DNA of 64,000 nt, taken from contig JAJEKV010000019.1 in the NCBI GenBank assembly GCA_021234155.1, positions 20,356,112 through 20,420,111 on the forward strand, written 5' to 3'. Positions 1 to 10,044 of this stretch are shown here, in pieces. The DNA is from Isoetes taiwanensis. Taxonomy: Eukaryota > Streptophyta > Lycopodiopsida > Isoetales > Isoetaceae. A model generated the notes under the pieces. That model had not been told where the DNA came from. It searched no databases and saw nothing but the letters and a program-made list of their open reading frames with translations. Position numbers and translations under genes: made by a program. Position 1 is the first letter of the stretch. Every line of letters begins with the position of its first letter.

Positions 1-2986
1 TGCAAATGCAAGATCCATTTCTCAAGCAAGATTATTCATTAGAAAGCTCAAGGGAAGCTCTAAAAATAACTCTAGGCGCACATGTATCAAATTCCTATTG
101 TATATGTCTCAAATATACCAAAATACATCTGCTGTTCTAATTCCCCAAAGAAAGACATGTCCTCAAGGTTGCGAGAGACGCATGGAAATCTATTTGCGTT
201 ATATATTGAAGCCATTATCTTTCTTTGGGAGCAATATGCACTTGTCAATGCAAGAACATGCAATGAGATGGAACTGACCTCCTCCATATGGTTTGTGCGC
301 TTGTTTCCGTTGTCAACTCAGAAAGCATTATAATCTTCATTGTTAAAAGATGGGTCCTTCATAAATTCTAGGCCAAGTCATGATTTGTCCAATGGTCATT
401 CTGGATTGACATAAACTTTGGATAAATCTTAAACAAAGTTATGGCATATGCAAGGAATTATTCAGCCATATTGAGGAACACCCTCAGAGATTCCTTACAT
501 AGAAACAAAGCAACTATTGATTCACACACTAATAAGAAAATAAAGAGAACTTGCACGAAACAATGGCGAAGCTTCTTATCCGGAAATATGCTTTATGTAA
601 TAAATCACCTACTTGTTTAAAGCCTTAGCCTTTTTCGTTCTCCTCCCAGGCCCTAATATGGCAATCAATCTTCTCATGCTTCACTTTAGCAAGTTCGCAT
701 CTATAAATTTGACATCGGATAATTGAACTCCAAAGCACAACATAGCGTGCAAAATAAAACTTATCCCGGTCTGTTAAACTTGTGATCCTCTCGGAGATGA
801 AGATGATCTTAGGGCTTCCTACTATTCTCAAATTGTTATCTACAAAAAAATAGACATATGTATTTTGCATGTCTTATCGTAGCCAGAGAAGATAAATGGA
901 TGTGCTATGTATTTCGTCTCATCACCTTCTTTAGAAGACCCATGGCCCTCTTGTAGCGGATGATTGGCAGAGGCAATCCTTTTCCGGCGAACTCCCGAAC
1001 CAGCCAATTTCCTCGATGTAGGGTGTTCCAACACCGATGGGACTTGCATTCTTGATTAGGCTAACCCTAGCATAAGCAGATCCGAGATCCGGCGCCCATA
1101 GCAACACCCAATAACCCTTTTTTTTTTTAGGGATAAGGACCGTCCAAAATTTTAAGTGAAATCTGGGCCGTCTAAAGTTTTAGGGTTTTATGCACGACAT
1201 ACACTAAAACTTTATAATAAAGGATGAAATAAAAAATATATAAAAATGGGCTCTATTGTGTTATGGAATAATAAAAGTTCTTGTAGCATCCTTGGGAGTG
1301 CACACAAAGGACCTGAATGGTTGCATGTCTTGTTTAATTAGTATCGTTATGATAGCATGTCTTAGATGTTAAACCATAGTCATTGAATCTGAATGAAGTT
1401 CTTTCTTCTTTTCTTTTTAAAAGTGGACCTTGCAGAAGTGGTTGCGATTTCGGCTCTTTTAAACTAACATATAATTTTCGTGGGACAACATAAGAACGGA
1501 GCATCGATCCCATATATCAACTGCTGGTCAATTATTTGGTCAACCTCCCCTGGCAAACACTTGAAATGCCTATCAAATTCGTCGTTGGACGTCTGCTGAA
1601 ATTGAGGTCAACTTTCCACGTATGGTCAAATTCCCAAGTAAGTTCTAATCAATGGCCTGTCAATTTTAGTTTGACCTGACATGAAAGATGAGCATAGTGA
1701 ACTTGGGTAAACATTTCAGCCTTTGTCGAACCTTTGTCCATCCCCTTGCCTCAGCAAATCCAGTTATGTTGGTCAAATGCACAATATTCAGCCTATTAAA
1801 AATAGAACTATTGGAAAAAAGAAAAAATCCAAAAAGCCTATGAATTGTCATAGTTAAACGCCAAACCATCATGAGGTTTAAATCCTAGTTCCATAAATAA
1901 TGCAAGTCTAATGAATGGGAAACAAATTTTGATGGGCCTTAGTTTGATAACCTAACTGGCGGATCAACAAATAGTAAAACCGGTATGGTATACTACATAA
2001 AACTAAGTACATACAGTTTTTACTATTTAGAAGATTTTCTCACAAGTTTGTTTATATTCTAGCAAATAATATTAAATGTAGTAGTAATTAACAAAACTTA
2101 TAGGAAACAAAGCAAATGTGAACTCGTGAACCTCATTCTTGCTTCTCAAATGTGGCTAAATGGCAATGCCAAAAAATTCTTTGAAGTAAACATGTGTGCT
2201 TTTTTATAGTTAGGACGTATTAATTATGAGCATGAATGGTTTTTCGATTGTTTTTATTCTATATTTTTTTGTCTTTGTGTTATTTTGATGCCCTATAACG
2301 ATGCTGGCATATTCAACCTTAATAGCTCCCAATGGTTCAACACACATGTGCCTATCCACTTTACATGTCACAAAGTCCAAATCTGCTAGGCGATGGACAG
2401 AGCCACACAACAAATCACAGCTGGTAAAATTTGATAGAACGAAAAGACTACAGTTCGTGAAACTTGAAAGATGGAAGTTGTTTGGCAAATTAAATATACA
2501 ATTTGCGATCGCAATGAAATAAGGTACGAATTGAAAGAACAAACGAACCAAACTCTTTTATTAGAAAAGCCATTAGCAAATCCTATGAAAAAGATGAACC
2601 TGAATCAAAACAATGCAGATTCCTAGATGACAAAGCATCGCCTCTCACATTAAGCCTTAGACATTGCTAAATTTATGGTGCATTTCTGCAAGCACATAAG
2701 GCCAACAACTCTTTCCACAATAGCCCAGTACTTACATGTCATCTAGCAATTATTTTAGATGCACGAATTGAACTTTGAAGAAATTGCCAGCAATGGGGCA
2801 AGGGTAACACAAGGGTAACATCCTATCCACAACAAAAAGGGTAGCGGTAACACAAGGGTAACATCCCATTCACATGCATATAGCATTTCAAGGACGAGTT
2901 TGTCCTTATAAATTAGTCTATCAGACTACATTATGATCAATTATGATAAGTATGATGGTATCTAAAAATAATAGTTTGAGATACCA
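1..2986. other. Intergenic DNA, no gene called
   Basis: AT-rich sequence with only short open frames on both strands and no recognised domain. The frame on the minus strand at 625-870 ends in a charged stretch (AWEENEK) that loosely recalls the remorin C-terminal region, but the match is too short to call. A short direct repeat built on ACAAGGGTAACATCC lies at about 2809-2869. A T-run at about 1128-1137 has no LINE sequence attached to it. Confidence 0.5.
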
Positions 2987-2995
2987 TGCAAAAGG
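2987..2995. repeat. 9-bp target site duplication, left copy
   Basis: TGCAAAAGG directly precedes the left inverted end of the element and recurs exactly at 5151-5159 after the right end. Nine bases is the usual target duplication of Mutator-like elements. Confidence 0.85.
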
Positions 2996-3061
2996 GCGTG
3001 AAAATATTTTTACCCCGGTTATTGTGATTCCATCGCAAGATATTCCCTCCCGCGGAATCAC
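2996..3061 (+). repeat. Left terminal inverted repeat of the MULE
   Basis: Pairs with 5085-5150 read on the other strand. Outside the first five bases only about four positions differ over the remaining 61. Confidence 0.85.
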
Positions 3062-3169
3062 AGACCCTCCGGGAACGGGATCCGCCTGGAGGCCCGGATT
3101 TCCGTGCGACAGCGTCAGTGTACCTTCCCGATGGATCCCCACCATCCGCTCCGTAGGGTCCATCCTGGC

Positions 3170-3265
3170 CGTCCGTTTTATACCTTCCGGCGGAATCACA
3201 TCTGCCAAATACCACCGGACGGAATCACCGCTCTGTTATTCCATGCGACGGAATCACCATCCAGA
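3170..3265. repeat. Left subterminal array (GGAATCAC orientation)
   Basis: Three copies of a CGGAATCAC motif at spacings of about 25-45 bp. This is the reverse complement of the GTGATTCC motif of the right-hand array, so the arrays face each other across the element. Confidence 0.7.
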
Positions 3266-3519
3266 ATATTCCAGTAAAAATTCAAATTTTTTTGACGTCC
3301 TATTCTTTATTCTTGCGGGAGGGGCTATGGCCGCTTGCTCCGGCGATGGTTGCCTTCTGGGGCTGGATCCACGAGAAGATCTAAAGGGAAGAATACTCTG
3401 CTGGGTTTTTTTTAACGGCTTAGGGAGATATTTGTTGAACAGTTTCTTGGAAATTACAATGCGGGCTTGGAATTAAATGCGGGCTTCCCTTTTTCTTTGC
3501 GATTCGATGGAGGCTGCCG

Positions 3520-3760
3520 GACTCTGCCCTCGCCATCAACGCGGCTATGGCCATGGCGCTGCTACTTGGAGATACATTTCTGGAGCTCACAGTCCTGGCT
3601 GCGGAAGATCTAAAAGATGTGAGTCGAATCCGTTTGTGAAAAGATCCACACGGATTCTGAAGAAGGCGGGCAAGGATCCTGTGTTGAACGACAGCATGTC
3701 TTTACCGGTGGACGAGTTTGCTCTGTATAGCCCTTATGCACGTCTCACGGTTAAATTTTG
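3520..3760 (+). pseudogene. Captured C2-domain gene fragment inside the MULE
   Basis: One frame reads LELTVLAAEDLKDVSRIR and then stops at 3637. A neighbouring frame continues with STRILKKAGKDPVLNDSMSL and then PVDEFALYSPYARLTV. The order (LELTVL-type first strand, DLKDV, then a KDPVxND-type strand) is that of plant single-C2-domain proteins of the SRC2/BAP1 type, which bind phospholipid, often with calcium. The piece between the two strands, including most calcium-binding aspartates, is missing, and a frame change separates the halves. It lies between the two subterminal arrays, so capture by the element is the simplest reading. Family assignment is by eye from motif order and is not certain. 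Confidence 0.5.
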
Positions 3761-4639
3761 CTCTGTGATAGATTAAATAATGCAACTGTGCGAGAGATTG
3801 TGGTGGGCACAGCATGGTTGCCGTTGAGGGAAGTGGTCGGTATTTGCGACTGCGAATCGAGCGAATAAGATCCGTAATAATAACCTTTGGTATCGGCCTT
3901 ACGGCGAGAGCCGTTTACGTTAGCGCGAGGGTTCTCTAGAGCCGTTTTCTACGCCTTCGATTTTCGCCGCATTTTTTAGACGGGGGAAAACCCGACAAAG
4001 GTTAGAGGCGACTCAATTTTTCTACCGCACAAGGAAGACAAAAGCCTTGATCCTACGAATCCCAAGTCTTCTCGAGTTCCTACAGCCGAATCTAGAAGGT
4101 TTCGACCAAGGGCGGTTTGATGGAGCCGGATTGATGAAGGGGAAGCTTGCGGAGGTCTTACGCTTATCGTCTGTGATTTCGGCCTTCCTTATAGATAATC
4201 TACCCCCTTTCGATTAAAACATCGCCCTCCGGATCGAGCCATCACCTTCATATATCCATTCGACCGTTTTTATCATTGGGCTCACAATGCGCCCGTGATT
4301 CACTATTCTGTTGAATCTAGAGAAATGGGTTACATTAGAAACGGGTTTTTGTTCTTGCTTTAAACAGGCATGTTTATTGTTTCTTGTTCTTGTTTGAAGC
4401 ACCCCATGGCATTGCCGATAATGGCAAGGGGTTCAAATCCCCAACCGAAGTGTTCGGCAATTGCAAGGGCTTGTTTTTTCAACGATTGGTTTTATATTAA
4501 TTTTCTTCATGATCTTCAAGTAACCATCCTCAACCATTTTTATGGAATCATGCATGAATCATGCATGAACCTGTTGGGATTGAACCATCACCAATTTTTT
4601 CCTCCACGCTTGCGCGATTATCACAAATTCAAAGTTCCC

Positions 4640-5100
4640 CGGTGATTCCTTCGGAATGCATTCGTGGTGATTCCATCTCGAAGAATCTTACATTTGTGAT
4701 TCCACTGAAGGCGTAATCGCATGGTTGTGATTCCATCCGGCGGAATAGCAATGTTGTGATTCCGGCGGGATACGTGAAGTGGTGATTCCATCTCACGGAA
4801 TCGGACGCTCGTGATTCCATCCGGGCGGAATAGCATGGTTGTGATTAAAGTCGGCGGAATAACACGATTGTGATTCCGTCTCGTGAATAAAAATAATACG
4901 GTTGTGATTAAAATGCGGTGGAATACATGAGCGGTGATTCCATCTCGAAGGATCGTAAATTGGTGATTCCATCTGGCGGAATAGCAAAGTTGTGATTCCG
5001 CCGGAAGGTATAAATGACCTGAAAGCGACCCTGTCAGGTACGGATAACGGGGGCTCTGGTATAGATAACGGGATCTCCGGCCTGGTGATTCCGCGGGATG
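4640..5100. repeat. Right subterminal array, about 14 copies of GTGATT(CC)
   Basis: Copies of a 25-45 bp unit of the form GTGATTCCATC-n-GGCGGAAT follow one another, with TTGTGATTCC and GGTGATTCC variants. Each unit is partly self-complementary (GATTCC ... GGAAT). The array faces an oppositely oriented one at 3170-3265. Such arrays are candidate transposase-binding or structure-forming sites. Confidence 0.75.
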
Positions 5101-5150
5101 GAATTTTTTGCGATGGAATCACAATAACCGGGGTAAAAATATTTTGTTCC
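5085..5150 (-). repeat. Right terminal inverted repeat of the MULE
   Basis: Inverted partner of 2996-3061. It includes CAATAACCGGGGTAAAAATA and ends just before the right target duplication. Confidence 0.85.
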
Positions 5151-5159
5151 TGCAAAAGG
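5151..5159. repeat. 9-bp target site duplication, right copy
   Basis: TGCAAAAGG, identical to 2987-2995. Confidence 0.85.
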
Positions 5160-5763
5160 CATCAAAATAAATTTTTTGGGCCACCCATATATCATTGTTA
5201 CTTAAGTCAGCTGCTGCCACGTCGAATTGCCCTTTAAACCAACTGGTGCCACGTCGCATTTCCATATTTGATGCATATAATAGAGGCGGCGGCAAAGTCT
5301 AGGGCAGGCCGGAAGGCTGAAACAAAAGAGGAATTAGCTACAAAACAGAGGTTAGAAAAGATTGGAACTTGGCTTCTGATCTTGGCTTCTGATCTTGGCT
5401 TCGAAGGGGAGACTAAAGCAGCTTTGGATTCGCAATTTTGAGTTACAGACAGATCCAAACATGGATTACTCCGAATCCGCTAGATTGCAAGGGCAGGGTC
5501 ACTGGATTTGTACTCGCGGGCAAATAAAAGGGATGGAGTATTAGGGGGCAAATAAAAGCGAGCAGCTCAAGGAAGCTCTACAGAGATCCGCCAGAGATCA
5601 TCTGGGAAATGCACGCCTTCAGCCTCTGCTCACAAGTCTCTGTGCAGAGCAGCTATGGCTGATACTCCTAAAACGCTGCTTCCTAGCCTCTCCAATGGAG
5701 GCGTTACTCTGCAACGCCGGAATCCTTGTATTTCTCAATTGCAAGCTCAAAAACTGTATCTGA

Positions 5764-5902
5764 GCGAAACAGGGGATTTATGGTAAAAAAATGCTGAATT
5801 TGATGTGATTTCAAGGCACAAATGCTGCAGAAGAAACTGGCTGTTACATGAATTGCTTGTCCAAGCAAAGTTTCCTGAATTGATCTCTACTAATTTAACC
5901 GT
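5764..5902 (+). repeat. Direct repeat copy 1 (about 140 bp)
   Basis: Shares long blocks such as TGAATTTGATGTGATTTCAA and TTTCCTGAATTGATCTCTAC with the copy at 6026-6172, in the same orientation about 265 bp apart, with small indels. It looks like a local segmental duplication. Confidence 0.75.
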
Positions 5903-6025
5903 TAAGATTGCTTCCAAATCCATCCACCATATCTCAATGACACAAAAAAACAAACGAGGCCTTGCTTTCAGCTCTTAGATTTACAGATTTATGGCCGAGG
6001 AGGAATTTTTTGGCATAAAAATGAT

Positions 6026-6172
6026 GGCAAAACAGGGGGTTTATGCTTAAAAAATTCTGAATTTGATGTGATTTCAAGGCATAAATGTGCAGAGGGAGAG
6101 GAAACTCGCTGTTACCTGAATTGCTTGGATCGAAGCAAAGTTTCCTGAATTGATCTCTACCAATTTAACCGT
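6026..6172 (+). repeat. Direct repeat copy 2 (about 147 bp)
   Basis: Second copy of the block at 5764-5902. It carries an extra purine-rich piece (GAGGGAGAGGAAAC) where the first has AGAAGAAAC. Confidence 0.75.
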
Positions 6173-6801
6173 ACTGAATTGGGCTCAGGTTTTTTTCAAC
6201 AGTACTGGCGAATGAACTCAGCGATTTAAACAGAGCCTTAGCAGTTTGAAAGAAGAAAAGCTATACTCAAGCTAAATAGGCAGCCTCGCTGGGTTAGAAA
6301 TTAACCCAAGAACGTACCTGTGTTTGTTTCGAAGCAGACGTCAAATTGCCGGAAAACCTCGCCAGAAAATATAGATAATTCCAAAAATATTTCCGGTTCA
6401 CATAATTTTATATATAGTCAGGTAATTCTTATGGAGAGATGCCTTTTGGCATATCGGTTGATTCCCGCCACGTATTTCGAGGGGGGCGAAAAAAATGGCA
6501 GAGAAAATGGTCGGGGAAGAGGGAAGAAAAAAAAATGGTGGCGCATGTCGTAGATTCCAAGTGCTATATGCTATGTGTCTGTTTTGAAGAGACAGATAAG
6601 AAGGGATGATTTCGGCGCGAGATTTGATTTGAACGGAACGGATGACGGAGTTGATTGGAGTGCCGCGGCAATGAAAAGAGGTGTCGTTTTTGTGTTTTCT
6701 TTTTGGTTATATTTTTTTATAGATAAGCATGATAGTTAATGCTTGATTTGATTTCTGGAATGCACTAATAAGGATTGTTGGGTGACGGATCTGTGAATCT
6801 G

Positions 6802-6809
6802 TATATAAG
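6802..6809 (+). promoter_or_regulatory. Probable TATA box
   Basis: TATATAAG lies 38 bp upstream of the ATG at 6847, so a transcript would have a very short leader. An upstream ATG at 6840 opens a five-codon frame (MNHAN) that overlaps the main start and could reduce its translation. Confidence 0.4.
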
Positions 6810-6846
6810 AGTGCTTTGGATCCTTTGTTTGCATTACGTATGAATC

Positions 6847-7350
6847 ATGCTAACTAGGAAGCAGAAGCATGTGGAGATTGTGTTGGATGAAGAAGACGAA
6901 CTGCTGCCTGGATCCAAGAGGCAGAGATGTGACGATTGATTTTTGTTTGAGGGTGATGAGAATGTTCTTTGTTTCAAGCAGAGAGAAGGGAAAGCACCGT
7001 TGGATTTGTATGAGTATGATGGAAATCCTATCGTAGAACCTGGATTGCAGTGTAATGATGCTGAGATTCTGACTTTATCTTTGGAGGATATTGGTGTTGC
7101 AGCAATTCATGAGTTTGATACTGTGGATTATCCTAGTTTTTTGGATATTTCTGGGGGGAGATTAGGATCAGACGGTTGTTTTTTGTGCCCTATTGAGCTT
7201 TTGCTTGGGTTTGGGACGGATGTTGTATTTAGCTGCGAATACTGTCGTCGCATGGTCACTGTTGAAGATGGTGAGAATGGTGAATTTGGTCGTTGTTCTG
7301 CCTGTATGGACAAGATGGTTAAGAATTGGTTCGCTGATGAACAGTGCTGA
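6847..7350 (+). pseudogene. Small zinc-ribbon-like protein gene with one in-frame TGA
   Basis: From the ATG at 6847 a single frame runs to TGA at 7348-7350, 168 codons including the stops, broken once by TGA at 6937-6939. The first 30 residues are basic then acidic (MLTRKQKHVEIVLDEEDELL, then KRQRC). After the stop the frame continues as an acidic protein (FEGDENVLCFKQREGK) and ends in a CEYC ... CSAC pair spaced as a small zinc ribbon (about residues 134-156). The frame stays open through 136 codons after the TGA, so the break is recent, is a sequence error, or is read through. A TATA box sits just upstream and no intron is needed. I do not recognise the family. A regulatory role is possible given the basic patch and metal-binding cysteines, but nothing shows it. 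Confidence 0.5.
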
Positions 7351-7566
7351 GATGTATTCATTTGCTGAGATGTGTTCTGAGATGTGTTCGTTTGATGTGT
7401 GTGTGTGTGTTATATGTATACATGGGATACTAAGTTTGTAGTTGGATGTATATATCTTATGTGAATATGGTAAAAGTTTTTTTTGTGTATATGTAATATA
7501 TGGGTGTTAAATTCATGGCTGAAGATAATTTAAGCATTAGTTTTCACTGTACATACCTCAATCACC

Positions 7567-8277
7567 AAATTGAAGTTTACAGACCTCATTCGCCAAACAA
7601 AGATACGCCATAACAATGACCCCAACAATTGCAATGGGTGTTCAGGAACTAAAGGAAGACCTTGGTCGTAAAGTAGGTTCAAATGAGCTTCCTGAGGTAC
7701 ATCAGTTTCTTGATCGCTTCTACATGTCACGCATTGGCATCAGAATGTTAATTGGTCAGTACTTTTATCTTTTGTGTCAAGGCAAACCCTTTCTTTGGTT
7801 CAGTTCATCATTTTTTCTTAATCGGTTTGATACTCTGCTAGCTTAGCAAGTATAGTGGTGAAATTAAACGGGGTTTGATTGCTTCTCTTTTATTAAAAAG
7901 TGTAAGAAAGAATCGGTTGCCTTGAGGACAAATAAATGTTTGGTTGCTTAGGAAAATAGCGGTGTTCAAAAGCCAACTCAATTTTGCATGTTTAGGCATG
8001 AGTCTTGTGTAATTAGCTCGAATGTTTTGTATGTTATGCCTACAAGGCAATAAACTTATATTATTCGGTAAAATACAGTCGCGATGTTGCACTCCATCAA
8101 AAGACCCAGCCACCCGGGTTATATAGGCTTGATTTGTGCAGAGTATATCTGCGGTCGTGGTTGCCCGCGAATGTCGTTGATGATGCACGTTCAGCATGCG
8201 CATTACCCACCAAGTGCACCAGAAGTACACATTTATGGAGATCCCTCTTTTACTTTTGCGTAAGTCAGTGTTGTTCA
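7567..8277 (+). pseudogene. PDK: Pyruvate dehydrogenase (acetyl-transferring) kinase, decayed exons
   Basis: The first exon (about 7567-7752) encodes KFTDLIRQTKIRHNN and then, in another frame, PTIAMGVQELKEDLGRKV and HQFLDRFYMSRIGIRMLIG. The last piece is the highly conserved core of plant mitochondrial PDK, the kinase that phosphorylates and switches off the E1-alpha subunit of the pyruvate dehydrogenase complex in the matrix. It ends at a GT donor near 7753. A second exon (about 8080-8277) gives VALH, then in alternating frames DDARSA and APEVHIYGDPSFTFA, matching the next conserved block. The C-terminal GHKL ATP-binding part was not found downstream. Frameshifts in both exons and the missing end make this a remnant, unless the small indels are sequence errors. 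The exon order and plus strand agree with a normal gene. Confidence 0.75.
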
Positions 8278-8279
8278 AC

Positions 8280-9880
8280 CTTCAGAAACTTAGTTACTGT
8301 CAGGAGATTAATGGTTTTATTTTCTTCTAAGTTAAAGGGCCTCGTTGCAGTTCCTGGACACGATGCTTCAAGTAGAAATGGTACGTCTTACTTTTTAGGC
8401 CCGTGATAACTTCAACTTAAGAATATTTAGTACAAAAATGACTGAGGTATGGCTGAGCTAACATCAATTCTGGAAAGCAGTCGTCTCAAGCAATATTATA
8501 TAGCCTACAGGCTCATGACAGATGTTGTACAATGCTTCCTAAACAGATCACAAACACTTGCTTTGGATTGAAAGACTACATTTCTTGCTTCCATCAAGTA
8601 GGTAATAACTTAAGGATGCATTTCCAAGCCCACAGTTGTAAACTTTTCATAGTGCATTGCTTAATAATAGATGTTTCTTGACCTTTTACATAAGAAACCA
8701 GCACATAAGTTAGTCTGGCAACTTTACATGGCTGTGACATTGCAGATGCTATAGCATATGTGATTATGCGAGACAACAATCCTAATAGAGCTGATTATGT
8801 TACATGGATGTTCCCAATCCATGTATATGAGTGCTTCTGCAAAATCTAGTGCCAATCCTTGCATTTATTTCATTGTAAAGTTTAATTCATTGTACAGTCT
8901 GAAGTGAACAACAATTATAAAATTATTTTGCACTTTCCCGTGCTAATTTGATTCATATTTTGATTTTCTCTCTTGCAGATCTGAGAAGGAAATGTATCGT
9001 GGCCAAGTTTTAATGCTTGGGCTCTGCTACAGAATAAAGAAAATGAATGACACTTTGACTGTTGCTCAAAGTGCTGCGAGGTAGTTTATCATTCTTCATC
9101 TTATCAGATTCCTTTGTTAACGGCAAAAGCAGAATCATCCTTGCATTGGCTTCAATAAATTACTTACAGTTACTCGGTATTCACATGAACATGATTGTAA
9201 TAAAGCTATTCGGACATGATTTTATTGCAGAATAGACGGAATTTTATATTGAAGATCTCTTGCATATGATGATCCGAAAATATGAATGCTAGTGGAAATT
9301 TGCCTCAGCTAATGCAAAAGCAGGTCAATTTGTGGCATAACCTGTTGGCCGCCTTTGGGTTGTGTGAAGGACACCCAAATGGGGTGGTTGGAAGATTGTG
9401 AACTGTTATGCCATCTATTCTTCAGGAGATTTTGAAGCATATTGAGTTGGAAGTGAAATTTTGTTTTGGTTGGAAGTGTGGATAATTTGAATAAATTATA
9501 CAGAGATGTATAATTGAATAGAACAAATTTTATATTTGAAGATCTTTTGCAAATGGTGATGTGAAAATATGATATGTATATCTTGTGGAATCAAATTCAT
9601 TGTACTTTGTACATTGGCTCTCACAAAGTTATGCACATGACTTATTAGAACACCAAGCATAACGTTTCTGCTATCTACATGCTGATTTTCAAATATTCAG
9701 CGATTTCTTTTCAAAAGGCCTTCAATAAAAGGCGAGAACTTTATATGCACTTTGGTTTACAACTAGGCGTTACAACAGTTTATATTACATCTATTTGTGC
9801 TGCCACATGGTTTCACCCAATATGCATGTGTCATAAAACTACTGTTGTTGGTTCTGAGTAACAGTGCATGATTTCTGTCA
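8280..9880. other. Gene-poor stretch with one exon-like segment
   Basis: About 8980-9080 is bounded by TTGCAG and a GAGGTAG donor-like site and reads SEKEMYRGQVLMLGLCYRIK without a stop. I do not recognise it. It may be an exon of an unidentified gene or chance. Nothing else in the stretch looks coding. Confidence 0.3.
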
Positions 9881-9881
9881 G

Positions 9882-9942
9882 GTCTTGGCAGAAGAGGACA
9901 AGGCTAAGGCTATGGCATTTGATCACATTGACATTAATGGCT
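9882..9942 (+). pseudogene. Short exon remnant resembling mitochondrial EF-Tu
   Basis: After an acceptor-like TCTGTCAG the sequence reads VLAEEDKAKAMAFDHIDING and then stops. This is close to the GTPase-domain segment of organellar EF-Tu that lies between the P-loop helix and the switch I region (pattern VLAxxGKAKAxAFDxID). Only about 20 codons match, the following switch sequence is absent, and the stop is immediate. If real, it is a broken copy of a nuclear gene for mitochondrial translation elongation. Confidence 0.35.
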
Positions 9943-9960
9943 GATTGAAATAAGTCCCTA

Positions 9961-10044
9961 AAAAATTGAGGTGCCTGTGCTTCCACTTCAAGAATTGCAC
10001 CAAAAAATTGAGGTGCCTGTGCTTCCACTTCAAGAATTGCCGCG
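9961..10044 (+). repeat. Two-copy 42-bp tandem repeat with open reading frame
   Basis: A 42-bp unit is repeated once almost exactly and reads KIEVPVLPLQEL twice. The frame continues for another 25 codons to TAA. Because the unit is 14 codons, the duplication keeps the frame. Whether it belongs to the EF-Tu-like remnant just upstream is unknown. Confidence 0.6.

Larger units (their letters stand above)
2996..5150. mobile_element. Mutator-like (Pack-MULE-like) element, 2155 bp, non-autonomous
   Basis: The two ends are inverted copies of about 66 bp (2996-3061 and 5085-5150). They share a run that includes AAAATATTTTTACCCC and differ mainly in the outer five bases. An exact 9-bp duplication, TGCAAAAGG, flanks both ends, which points to the Mutator superfamily. 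No transposase frame is visible inside, so the element would depend on a transposase made elsewhere. The interior holds inverted subterminal arrays of a GTGATTCC motif and, at about 3520-3760, a degenerate fragment resembling a C2 domain, which is what a Pack-MULE with a captured host gene fragment would contain. Long open frames over the ends (for example 2943-3476 plus and 4793-5155 minus) come from the repeat arrays and are not counted as genes. The superfamily call rests on target-duplication length and end structure, not on a transposase. Confidence 0.8.
5160..6800. other. Gene-free stretch with a dispersed duplication
   Basis: No recognised coding sequence. A short open frame starts with ATG at about 5655 (MADTPKTLLPSLSNGG...) and ends at about 5785, running into the first copy of a roughly 140-bp direct repeat. 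It is not like any protein I know. The rest is AT-rich and ends in the presumed promoter of the gene at 6847. Confidence 0.4.

Noticed and set aside
625-870. Minus-strand frame ending AWEENEK, loosely like a remorin C-terminus
   Set aside because: The similarity covers only about 20 residues and nothing upstream supports it.
2943-3476. Plus-strand open frame of 177 codons and opposing minus-strand frames over the left MULE end
   Set aside because: The residues come from the inverted end and the GGAATCAC array (repeated IPSGGIT-like strings). The same happens at 4793-5155, so it is repeat-derived and not a gene.
4395-4445. tRNA-like B-box (GGGGTTCAAATCCCC) inside the MULE
   Set aside because: The arm and loop fit a T-arm, but no acceptor stem, D-arm or anticodon arm could be paired around it.
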